A stretch of DNA of 11,869 bases from DASUTW01 sp035513995 (lineage in GTDB: Bacteria; Actinomycetota; UBA4738; CALAEC01), in assembly GCA_035513995.1 (NCBI GenBank), contig DATKBL010000108.1:1-11869 (forward strand), given 5' to 3'. Position 1 is the first letter of the stretch; each line of letters starts with the position of its first letter. The position numbers were made by a program, and so were the translations under genes. Positions 1-6,155 of this stretch are shown piece by piece. A model generated the notes under the pieces. That model ran no database searches. It was not told the origin of the DNA and was given only the letters and a program-made list of their open reading frames with translations.

Positions 1-2163
1 CGCCGCCGTCCGGGCCGCCTCGGTCAGCACCTGGTCGGCGCGCTCCAGCTCGCCGTGCTCCATCAGGGCCTGTCCCAGGTCGGCCTGGAGCGCGGGGCGC
101 GTGGGATGGTCCTCGGGGAGGAGCGCCAGGGCGCGGGGGAGCAGCCCGACGGTGGCGGGCACGTCGCCGCGGGCGAAGGCCCGGCGTCCCGAGGAGGCCA
201 GCTGCTCTACCGCCCGCTCGGCCAGCGTCCGCGCCCGCTCGTCGATCGGTCCGATCTCGGTCCGCCATCGGTAGGCGCGCTCCAGGTGGTGGGCGAGGAT
301 CTCGTCGTACTCCGCCTCGGCTCCCTCGAGCCCCTCCATCCACCCGGCGAACAGCTCATGGAGATCGGCCCTGACCTCCTTGGGGATCGCCTCGTAGGCG
401 GCGTCGCGGATCATGAGATGGCGGAAGCGGAACGTGTCCTCGCCGTCCACCGAGTCGGGCTCGGGGAGGATCAGCTCCTTCCGGACGAGCGCCTGGAGGA
501 GCCCTCCCACCTCCGCGCGGTCCGGCTCGGGCGTGAGCGCGGCGACCGCTCCCCAGGAGAACGTCTTCCCGATCACGCTGGCGCGCTCGATCACGGCCAG
601 CTCCTCGGGCTGGAGGCGCTCGAGACGGGCCGCGAGGAGCGCCTGGATCGTGGGAGGCGCCGGGAGCCCCGAGACCTCTCCCACGGCCGCCCAGCCCGAG
701 TCACCGCGCTTCAGCAGGCCATCGTCGATGAGCATCCGGAGCATCTCCTCGATGAACAGCGGGTTGCCCTCGGACGCACCGATCAGGTGGCGGCCGGTGG
801 TGGGCTCGAGGTCCTCCACCCCCAGCAGGTTGCGGATCAGGAGCACGCTCTCACCGTCGGTGAGCGGATCGAGGGTCAGGGTGGTCGCGTTCCGCCGCCC
901 CGTCCCCCAGCCGGGCCGCTCGTCGAGGAGGTCCAGGCGGGACATGCAGATCAGAAGGAGCGGCGCGGAGGCGAAGTCGGCCAGGTACTCCACGAAGTCG
1001 AGGAAGGTGGGCTCCCCCCAGTGGATGTCGTCGAACACGACGATGAGAGGCTGCTCGCCGGCCTCGGCCTCGAGGAACCTGCGCGTGCCCCAGAACATCT
1101 GCTCCTGGCTCCCGGCCGCGTCGCTGAGGCCCATCATCTGCGCGACCCCCTCGACGATCCGGTCCGCGTGCTCCTTGCCCCGCAGCCGCTCGGCGAGGAG
1201 CCTCCGGATCTCGGCCGGCGTGGACTCGCCCCGGATCCCGAGCGCCCCCCGCACGACCTCGCTCACCGGCCAGTAGGTGATCCCCTCGCCGTAGGTGAGG
1301 CAGCGGCCGGACAGGGCCGCCATCTGGCCGCCGAGTCCCGCGATGAGCTCCTCCACGAGGCGCGACTTCCCCACGCCCGCCGGGCCGAGGATCGTCGCCA
1401 GGTGGGCCTCCCCGTCGCGCGCCAGGGCCTCCACCTGGTCGAGGAGCACGCCCAGGTCTCTCACCCGGCCGACCATCGGCGACCTCAGCGGGGAGTCGCC
1501 GCGCGGCCCCGCATCGTGCACCTCCTCCAGCCGATAGCTCGAGACCGGCTCCTCGCGGTTCCGGACGCGGAGCGGCTCGACCGGCTCGGCGGTGACGGCG
1601 TGCCGGACCAGGCGGAAGGTGTCCTCGCCGATGAGGATCTCGCCCGGCGGCGCTGACTGCTCCAGCCGGGCGGCGACGTTCACCGCGTCGCCGGCGACGA
1701 AGGACTGGCCGGCGACGAGGTCCCCGACCACCACGGTCCCGGTGTTCACCCCGGTCCGGATCTGCAGCGTGACCCCGTGCGCCCGCTCCAGTTCCTCGTT
1801 GAGCGAGCGCAGCACCTGGCGCATCTCCGCGGACGCCCTGACCGCGCGCAGCGCGTCGTCCTCGTGGACTGCGGGGATGCCGAAGACGGCCATCACCGCG
1901 TCGCCGATGAACTTCTCCACGCTGCCGCCGTGCCGCTGGAGGATCGAGCTCATCTCCATGAAGAAGCGGGACATCACGCGGCGGAGCGACTCCGGGTCGA
2001 GCGCCTCGCCCAGCGCGGTGGAGCCGGTGACGTCTGCGAAGAGGACCGTGACGGTCTTCCGCTGCTCCCAGTCGCGGGGTGCGGGGACCATCGGTGCCCC
2101 GCACGATTGGCAGAAGCGAGCCTCCTCCGGGTTCTGAGTGCCGCAGGTGGCGCACGCCTTCAC
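1..2163 (-). CDS. Zinc-ribbon class III adenylate cyclase fused to AAA/STAND ATPase (3' end off window)
   Basis: Frame is open for all 721 codons from a GTG at 2163 to the window edge, so the C-terminus is missing. Residues 4-21 form a zinc ribbon (C4xxC7 and C18xxC21). The cyclase homology domain spans about 36-200 and has the residues needed for activity: metal-binding D44 and D88, adenine-specifying K84 and D159, and transition-state N162 and R166. This predicts ATP to cAMP conversion, in the cytosol as no membrane segment is visible. An AAA_16-like ATPase follows, with Walker A GPAGVGKS (260-267) and Walker B LIVVFDDIHW (373-382). The last ~150 visible residues are helical and TPR-like. 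The architecture (zinc ribbon, cyclase, ATPase, TPR) is known as a large actinobacterial regulatory family; its ligand is unknown. GTG is chosen because it directly precedes the zinc ribbon and lies 7 nt after a TAGACT box. It diverges from the tRNA-Leu gene and looks like host DNA. Confidence 0.93.
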   Translation of the reverse strand, partial: MKACATCGTQNPEEARFCQSCGAPMVPAPRDWEQRKTVTVLFADVTGSTALGEALDPESLRRVMSRFFMEMSSILQRHGGSVEKFIGDAVMAVFGIPAVHEDDALRAVRASAEMRQVLRSLNEELERAHGVTLQIRTGVNTGTVVVGDLVAGQSFVAGDAVNVAARLEQSAPPGEILIGEDTFRLVRHAVTAEPVEPLRVRNREEPVSSYRLEEVHDAGPRGDSPLRSPMVGRVRDLGVLLDQVEALARDGEAHLATILGPAGVGKSRLVEELIAGLGGQMAALSGRCLTYGEGITYWPVSEVVRGALGIRGESTPAEIRRLLAERLRGKEHADRIVEGVAQMMGLSDAAGSQEQMFWGTRRFLEAEAGEQPLIVVFDDIHWGEPTFLDFVEYLADFASAPLLLICMSRLDLLDERPGWGTGRRNATTLTLDPLTDGESVLLIRNLLGVEDLEPTTGRHLIGASEGNPLFIEEMLRMLIDDGLLKRGDSGWAAVGEVSGLPAPPTIQALLAARLERLQPEELAVIERASVIGKTFSWGAVAALTPEPDRAEVGGLLQALVRKELILPEPDSVDGEDTFRFRHLMIRDAAYEAIPKEVRADLHELFAGWMEGLEGAEAEYDEILAHHLERAYRWRTEIGPIDERARTLAERAVEQLASSGRRAFARGDVPATVGLLPRALALLPEDHPTRPALQADLGQALMEHGELERADQVLTEAARTAA

Positions 2164-2170
2164 GCACGGA

Positions 2171-2176
2171 AGTCTA
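2171..2176 (-). promoter_or_regulatory. -10 box for a probable leaderless cyclase transcript
   Basis: On the minus strand TAGACT is followed by 7 nt and then the GTG start at 2163, so transcription would begin at or next to the start codon. No Shine-Dalgarno sequence is visible. No clear -35 was found. This is inference from position only. Confidence 0.45.
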
Positions 2177-2194
2177 CGGCGAACGGCGCGGCGC

Positions 2195-2200
2195 TATCCT
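2195..2200 (+). promoter_or_regulatory. -10 box for tRNA-Leu
   Basis: TATCCT lies 6 nt before the first base of the tRNA at 2207, the right distance for a transcript beginning at or near the mature 5' end. A convincing -35 was not seen. Confidence 0.45.
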
Positions 2201-2206
2201 TGTCGT

Positions 2207-2289
2207 GCCCGGGTGGCGGAACGGTAGACGCGACTCCCTTAAAAGGAGATGGCCGAGAGGCCGTGTGGGTTCGACTCCCACCCCGGGCA
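2207..2289 (+). tRNA. tRNA-Leu(UAA)
   Basis: The acceptor stem GCCCGGG/CCCGGGC (2207-2213 with 2282-2288) is perfect and is followed by discriminator A at 2289. The anticodon loop CTTAAAA gives anticodon UAA between CTCC and GGAG. The long variable arm GGCC-GAGA-GGCC and the T arm GTGGG-TTCGACT-CCCAC fit a class II leucine tRNA. CCA is not encoded. The first anticodon-stem pair is an A-A mismatch, the only irregularity seen. UUA codons are rare in such GC-rich genomes; this is the counterpart of the tRNA called bldA in Streptomyces. Scanning the genes in this window I saw no in-frame TTA codon. Its 3' 51 bases are overlapped antisense by the serine recombinase frame. Confidence 0.95.
2239..2289. 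other. Candidate attachment site of the serine-recombinase element (tRNA-Leu 3' half)
   Basis: The recombinase gene runs directly into the 3' half of tRNA-Leu, and integrases are commonly coded next to their attachment site. I therefore infer that one element end lies in or at the 3' end of this tRNA. The crossover dinucleotide and the second end cannot be located: I saw no second copy of the tRNA-Leu 3' half in the window. Serine integrases need only very short identity, so the partner site may be unrecognisable here. Confidence 0.4.
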
Positions 2290-3900
2290 CTGTCTATCTA
2301 GGACGTCTCCCCCAGGGTCTCCCGGAAGATCGTCGGGCACCGCGAGCTTGAGCGGTAGGTCGGGATGGGGGAGAACCAGGGCGATCTCGATGGTGCGGCT
2401 CTCCTTCAGGTAGGTCACCCACTTCACCAGGCGGTGGAAGATGCGCCGACGCAGCTCGTCGGGTCCGCGGAGCAGGGCCGTGGTGAGCTCGGGACCGACG
2501 TCCTTGAGCCGGGAGATGGAGGTCAGATGCGCTCGCTCGCGAGGGCCGGCGTCGATGCCTTCCAGCTCCGTGCGGAGGCGCTCCTCCTCCGCGGAGAGCC
2601 GGTCGACCGCCTCCTTGATGACCGCCGGGTCGATCCCGTGGCCGAGCCCGTTGAGCTTGGTGAGCTTCTCCTCGTGGACCTCGACGATCCTGCGCTCGAG
2701 CCGGGTCCGGTCCTTCAGGGTCGTCTTCTGCCTCTCCCGGATGGCCTTCTCTAGCTCCTTCTCGATGGTCGCCGCCCGCAGGGGGTCCAAGAGCTCCGAG
2801 CACACGACGTCGACCACCAGCTCGATGAGGCGGTCGTCACGGAGCCAGGCCTTGCACTTCTGGCACTGCCACAGCACGAGCACCTTCCCGCTCTTGCGGG
2901 TCCGCTGGGTGGCGCTCATCCGGTACCCGCAGCAGAAGACCTGGCCCTTCAGCGGGCGGCCCTGGGACAGCGCGCCCCGCGGCCGGCGGCGCCAGTCCCG
3001 TTCGGGGGTCCTGCGCATCCGCCACGCGCGCTCCCAGAGCTCCTTGGGGATCAGGGCCTCGTGGGCGGGCCGCTCCGACCACACCCACTCGGAGAGGGGG
3101 TTCGGCCGGTTCCCGCCGGTCTTCCTCTGCCTGCGGTTCCAGACCTGGTAGCCCGTGTACTTGGGGTTGTCCAGGAGCCCCGAGATGGTCCCCGGGCTCC
3201 AGGCCCTGCCCCGGGCGGAGGGGACGCCACGGCCATCGAGCTCCTCGACGAGGTGGCGGATGGTCTTCCCCCCGGCGACGAACTCCTGGAAGAGCCACCG
3301 GACGATCGGAGCCTGCTCGGGATCTGGCTCCAGGCGGGCCTTGCGGTGCCCCCGCTCCGCCATCGTCTTGCTGGGGTGGGGCTCGTAGACCTTCCGGTAG
3401 CCGTAGGGGGCGACCCCGCCGGTGTTGAAGCCCTGACGGGTGTTCTCCTCCATGCCGCGCCTGGACTCCTCCATCAGCTCCAGCAGGTACCACTCGCCAA
3501 CCGCCTGCTTGATCCGGCGGGTTAGCACCGACGTGGGCCGCCCCGGCTCCCCGTATTCGTCGGAGACGTAGATGGGGATGCCCATGCGCTTCAGCTCGTG
3601 CTCGTAGTGCAGCGAGAGGTACATCGAGCGGGCGAATCGCTCGGCTTTGTAGGTGACCACCGCGTCGAACCGGCGCCGCTCCGCCGCCGCCTCCGAGAGC
3701 AGGGCGTCGATGCCGACTCGGTCGGGGGACCGCCCGGATTGCACGTCGCTGAACTCGCAGACGATCCGCCCGATGCCCTTGACGCGGCGCTCGCACGCCG
3801 TCCGCTGCGTGGGGAAGGCCAGCTCGGGTTGCTGGAGCTCGTCGGTGGACAGCCGTCCGTACCAGGCGAAGCGTAGCGGTGGGGCTTCCTTCTCACTCAT
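2239..3900 (-). CDS. Large serine recombinase (integrase), C-terminus running into tRNA-Leu
   Basis: This 553-residue protein is of large serine recombinase length. The resolvase domain (about 10-150) has the catalytic motif YGRLS (Y14, R16, nucleophile S18) and ERFARS (R88, R91). The Recombinase domain follows, starting near NTGGVAPYGYR (159-169). A zinc-ribbon-like segment lies at about 318-355; its first half is FCCGYRM (322-328), with adjacent cysteines instead of the usual CxxC, while the second half has CQKC. A long coiled coil (about 385-455) and a C-terminal domain follow. It cuts and rejoins att DNA by a 3'-phosphoserine-type mechanism. The start ATG overlaps the upstream small gene by 8 nt and has a strong GGGAGGAG Shine-Dalgarno. 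The last 16 codons and the stop are antisense to tRNA-Leu, so the tail CPGWESNPHGL is templated by the tRNA. Function is well supported; the target site is inferred. Confidence 0.93.
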   Translation of the reverse strand: MSEKEAPPLRFAWYGRLSTDELQQPELAFPTQRTACERRVKGIGRIVCEFSDVQSGRSPDRVGIDALLSEAAAERRRFDAVVTYKAERFARSMYLSLHYEHELKRMGIPIYVSDEYGEPGRPTSVLTRRIKQAVGEWYLLELMEESRRGMEENTRQGFNTGGVAPYGYRKVYEPHPSKTMAERGHRKARLEPDPEQAPIVRWLFQEFVAGGKTIRHLVEELDGRGVPSARGRAWSPGTISGLLDNPKYTGYQVWNRRQRKTGGNRPNPLSEWVWSERPAHEALIPKELWERAWRMRRTPERDWRRRPRGALSQGRPLKGQVFCCGYRMSATQRTRKSGKVLVLWQCQKCKAWLRDDRLIELVVDVVCSELLDPLRAATIEKELEKAIRERQKTTLKDRTRLERRIVEVHEEKLTKLNGLGHGIDPAVIKEAVDRLSAEEERLRTELEGIDAGPRERAHLTSISRLKDVGPELTTALLRGPDELRRRIFHRLVKWVTYLKESRTIEIALVLPHPDLPLKLAVPDDLPGDPGGDVLDRQCPGWESNPHGLSAISF

Positions 3901-4105
3901 GGGTCTCCTCCCTTCGCCACCGCGCCCATTCCAGGACCTCCAGCAGCTCCCCGGCCAGCAGGCGGACGCCGGCGGCGTCCATCGGCTCGATGGTCACCCC
4001 GGCGACTCCCTCCGGGGGCGGGATGTCCTCACGCAGGGCATCGTAATCTCTTCCCGTGACGTCCTCTCGCCCTCGGGGGCGGCGCTCGGGTGAGGGCCGG
4101 CTCAT
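3893..4105 (-). CDS. Small conserved-position protein of unknown function (70 aa)
   Basis: I do not recognise this protein. It has 70 residues, is rich in Arg, Glu and Pro in its first half, and ends in a predicted amphipathic helix (about 43-68, VRLLAGELLEVLEWARWRRE). There is no membrane segment, signal peptide or cysteine motif. Evidence that it is real is positional: its ATG overlaps the TGA of the replication-relaxation gene as ATGA (4102-4105), its own TGA overlaps the recombinase ATG by 8 nt, and a GGAGGAG Shine-Dalgarno sits just before its start. The longer open frame upstream of 4105 overlaps the neighbour and is not coding. Sitting directly before the recombinase, it might be an accessory or directionality factor, but nothing in the sequence shows this. 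Confidence 0.72.
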   Translation of the reverse strand: MSRPSPERRPRGREDVTGRDYDALREDIPPPEGVAGVTIEPMDAAGVRLLAGELLEVLEWARWRREETHE

Positions 4106-5097
4106 CGGCTCCTCCGGGGCGATCCGATCGGAAAGCGCGGTGTCTCGGAGCGAGCAGAGATGCGGGAGCGGGCGCCGGGGTCGGTCCAGGACCGCCCCAG
4201 GCATCGTCCGCGGTCGTAGGGCGCGGCGTCGACCGCGGGCAGGTCGGGGAGCGCGAGTCGCTCGCCCTCTTCGTCCATCGCCAGCCAGACGGCGCCCAGC
4301 ACGCCGCGGCCGTTCAGGAGCTCCTCGCTGGTCACGAACAGCGGCAGATCCGCCTTGGCCTCGGGCTTCCGACGGACCGTGGCGAGACCCTCCCCCACGT
4401 CCCCCTCCCGGGAGGGGTTGGGGACGACGACGAACACGTTCGGGAAGGGGGCGCCCTCGCCCAACGCCGCCGCGAACCTCAGGTAGCTCCGGAGCTTGCC
4501 GGCAAGGGCCGCGGGGCCCTCCGTCCCGCGGTCGTATTCGAGATAGAACTCGCACGCGCCGCCCGGGTGGAGGTAGCGGCCGAACCCGTCGGGCTGGATC
4601 TCCCCGGCTCTGGTGCGGACCTTCCGCTCAGGGGCCCACCGGTGCAGGCAGTGGCCTTCGACAGCCCGAGAGGCCTCCGCGAGGGCGCAGAAGAACGCGT
4701 TCACGCCCATCCGGTGGCGGAGGTTGCGGTTGTCCTCGTAGCCGGCGTCCGGGACCCACGGGAGATCGCCGTGGGCGACGCCCATCTTGCGCGCGAGGAT
4801 CGAGACTCCATGTTCCGTGAGGAAGTGGTGCTCGGGGGAGCGTCCCTGGCCGAAGTCTCGTCTGGGCTCGAACGAAGAGAGGAGCCGCTCGTTCTTCAGC
4901 TCGCTCAGCCGGTGCTGGCACCGTCTGCGTGAGCGGAAGAACAGGACGTGGATCTGGTGGGTGGTGAGGACCTTGTGCTCGAGGAGCGCGCGGAGGATCG
5001 CGACGTCGCGCGCGTCGATCTCAGAGGAGATCGTTCGAAGATCGGTCTTGAGGTCGGTCTTCCTGTCGCTTGCGGACATGATTTGGGCACACTCCAT
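4102..5097 (-). CDS. Replication-relaxation family protein
   Basis: A 331-residue protein resembling the Replic_Relax family (Pfam PF13814), found on actinobacterial plasmids and integrative elements. Residues about 30-95 form a winged helix-turn-helix (DVAILRALLEHKVLTTHQIH, then an Arg-rich recognition helix and a wing before HHFLTEHG). The middle contains the family-like segments RHRMGVNAFF and CEFYLEYDRGTEG. Family members are thought to act at the replication or transfer origin; the biochemical activity is poorly known. It is the first gene of a tightly coupled operon with the 70-aa protein and the serine recombinase. Start: the ATG at 5097 directly follows a GAAAGGGG tract, while an in-frame ATG at 5079 lies 12 nt after GGAG; either is possible. 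The last ~40 residues are Arg/Pro-rich and unlike a folded domain. No transfer ATPase (FtsK type) is present nearby, suggesting a reduced element. Confidence 0.82.
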   Translation of the reverse strand: MECAQIMSASDRKTDLKTDLRTISSEIDARDVAILRALLEHKVLTTHQIHVLFFRSRRRCQHRLSELKNERLLSSFEPRRDFGQGRSPEHHFLTEHGVSILARKMGVAHGDLPWVPDAGYEDNRNLRHRMGVNAFFCALAEASRAVEGHCLHRWAPERKVRTRAGEIQPDGFGRYLHPGGACEFYLEYDRGTEGPAALAGKLRSYLRFAAALGEGAPFPNVFVVVPNPSREGDVGEGLATVRRKPEAKADLPLFVTSEELLNGRGVLGAVWLAMDEEGERLALPDLPAVDAAPYDRGRCLGRSWTDPGARSRISARSETPRFPIGSPRRSR

Positions 5098-5934
5098 CCC
5101 CTTTCGGGCCGGACGGTGCCCGGATCGGCCTCCTGACCTGCGGCTTCGCGGGACCGCCGCCTTTTGCTCACGCCGCCTACGCGCCGCCGCTCGAGCCGAC
5201 GGGTCCCACCGCCCGCGCCCCGGCGGCTTTCCCCGGGCACGCTCAATCGGGGTGCTGGGTTATCCGGCGCCCATCACCCCTTTCCGCATCGATCCCGCGC
5301 GGCTGCTGGCTTGCCCGCATGCCCACTCCAGCTCGCGTCCCGCCGGGGCGTGCCTCCCGTGCCTGGCTCGGCATCGGAGCTCTCGGCCATCCGCGGTGCG
5401 GAGGCACCGTTGGCTGCCGATGCCGATCCCGGCTTCCGGTCGTCTCCGAGCTGGCCTCTCCTGAGGTGCCCGGGCGCAGGAGCCCTCTCTCGGCCTGGCG
5501 GCCCGATGCCTTCCGCGCGGTGCGTTGCTCCGTCCGACCGGCCCTGAGGCCGCCCCGGCGGGCGCCGCCCTCGTGGGCTGCGGCGTGCCTCAGCCACTCG
5601 CCTCGATCCCTGGTTGTTGTCGTCCATCGTCCCTACGTTCACATCCCTCACGTCGCCGCTCCTGGTCCCATGGGCCTGCCGTTGCGTCGGACGGCGGGTG
5701 CCTCCACCCCTCCAAAGAGGCGAGATGGGCCCGAGGTATTCAGACTTTCGGTGGGAGGTCGGCCGCTTTCGGTGGGAGGTTGGCGGGAGCCGCCGAGTGG
5801 GAGGTTCGCGGGAGGTGGGCGGGAGGTTCGCGGGAACCCGGTCATGCCGCGGCAAGCCGGTACGCTGGGCCGGCCTATCCGCTCCGTATCAATTCCTTCT
5901 CTCACCTCCCGGTTCCGTCGTCTTGGGCCCGCTC
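5098..5934. other. Long noncoding stretch left of the IS element
   Basis: About 840 bp with no convincing gene. Open frames exist on both strands but are low-complexity Arg/Pro/Ser/Gly translations with no recognisable domain or Shine-Dalgarno, as expected by chance in GC-rich DNA. The only structure I can support is the GGGAGGT repeat cluster at 5745-5836. The operon promoter for the gene starting at 5097 should lie here, but I cannot point to it. Confidence 0.6.
5745..5836 (+). repeat. Helically phased GGGAGGT direct repeats (iteron-like)
   Basis: Two perfect 15-bp copies of CTTTCGGTGGGAGGT (5745-5759 and 5766-5780) lie 21 bp apart. GGGA cores continue at 5785, 5799, 5810, 5821 and 5832. 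Spacings are 21, 11, 14, 11, 11 and 11 bp, so most copies face the same side of the helix. This resembles iterons or arm-type protein binding sites. They lie upstream of the replication-relaxation operon, which suggests, but does not show, an origin or regulatory role. Confidence 0.7.
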
Positions 5935-5939
5935 CTAAT

Positions 5940-6120
5940 GGCTTCCGAGCGGTCGAAGGGTGAGACTGCTCTCCGAGCCACCGGCGGGTGAGCACTACCT
6001 GCTCCAGGACCACCGAGTCCTAAAGCTAGATCGTGCCCCCGCCGGGCGGCGAGGAGCCGACGGCTGGTGGGATGTCGTGCCAACCGAGCACTGATCCATT
6101 AGGACGCCGCGTACTCCTCC
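5940..6120 (+). ncRNA. IS110 bridge RNA (about 180 nt)
   Basis: Folded by hand. The 5' stem-loop is GAGCGGTC (5947-5954) with GACTGCTC (5964-5971), including one G-U pair. Target-binding loop: CCGGCGGG (5981-5988) with CCCGCCGG (6038-6045), then GCAC (5992-5995) with GTGC (6033-6036); the loop holds left guide CCTGCTCC (5998-6005), a hairpin GGAC/GTCC (6007-6020) and right guide CTAG (6026-6029). Donor-binding loop: GAGGAG (6051-6056) with CTCCTC (6114-6119) and CGGC (6061-6064) with GCCG (6106-6109); the loop holds left guide GTGGGATGTC (6067-6076), a hairpin GTGC/GCAC (6077-6091) and right guide CCATTAG (6096-6102). The donor left guide equals 7383-7392, the donor right guide is complementary to 5935-5941, and the target left guide matches flank 5928-5935 in 7 of 8 positions plus one wobble. 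This is the order known for IS621. Exact RNA ends are not known. Confidence 0.8.
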
Positions 6121-6140
6121 AGGCTCGAGGACGCCGAGAT

Positions 6141-6150
6141 GGGGAAGGAG
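6141..6150 (+). promoter_or_regulatory. Ribosome binding site deciding the transposase start
   Basis: GGGGAAGGAG lies 5 nt before the GTG at 6156 and supports that codon over the earlier in-frame ATG at 6033, which lies inside the bridge RNA. AGGAG (6146-6150) could also pair with CTCCT (6114-6118) of the donor-loop stem. Confidence 0.75.
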
Positions 6151-6155
6151 CGCCT

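Noticed and set aside
55..1656. Long plus-strand open frame (533 aa) opposite the cyclase
   Set aside because: It is the in-register antisense of the cyclase gene in GC-rich DNA. The opposite frame has full domain motifs, this one has none.
4106..4555. Extension of the 70-aa gene upstream of 4105
   Set aside because: It runs over the replication-relaxation gene in another frame. The ATG at 4105 has both the ATGA overlap and a Shine-Dalgarno.
5274..5855. Minus-strand 193-aa frame and overlapping plus-strand frames in the 5.1-5.9 kb gap
   Set aside because: They are low-complexity Arg/Pro/Gly products without a domain or ribosome site. The PPTSHRK repeats are just the translated DNA repeats.
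6033..6155. Upstream extension of the transposase to an ATG at 6033
   Set aside because: The extra 41 residues do not resemble any IS110 N-terminus and lie over the bridge RNA loops. The GTG at 6156 has a strong Shine-Dalgarno.
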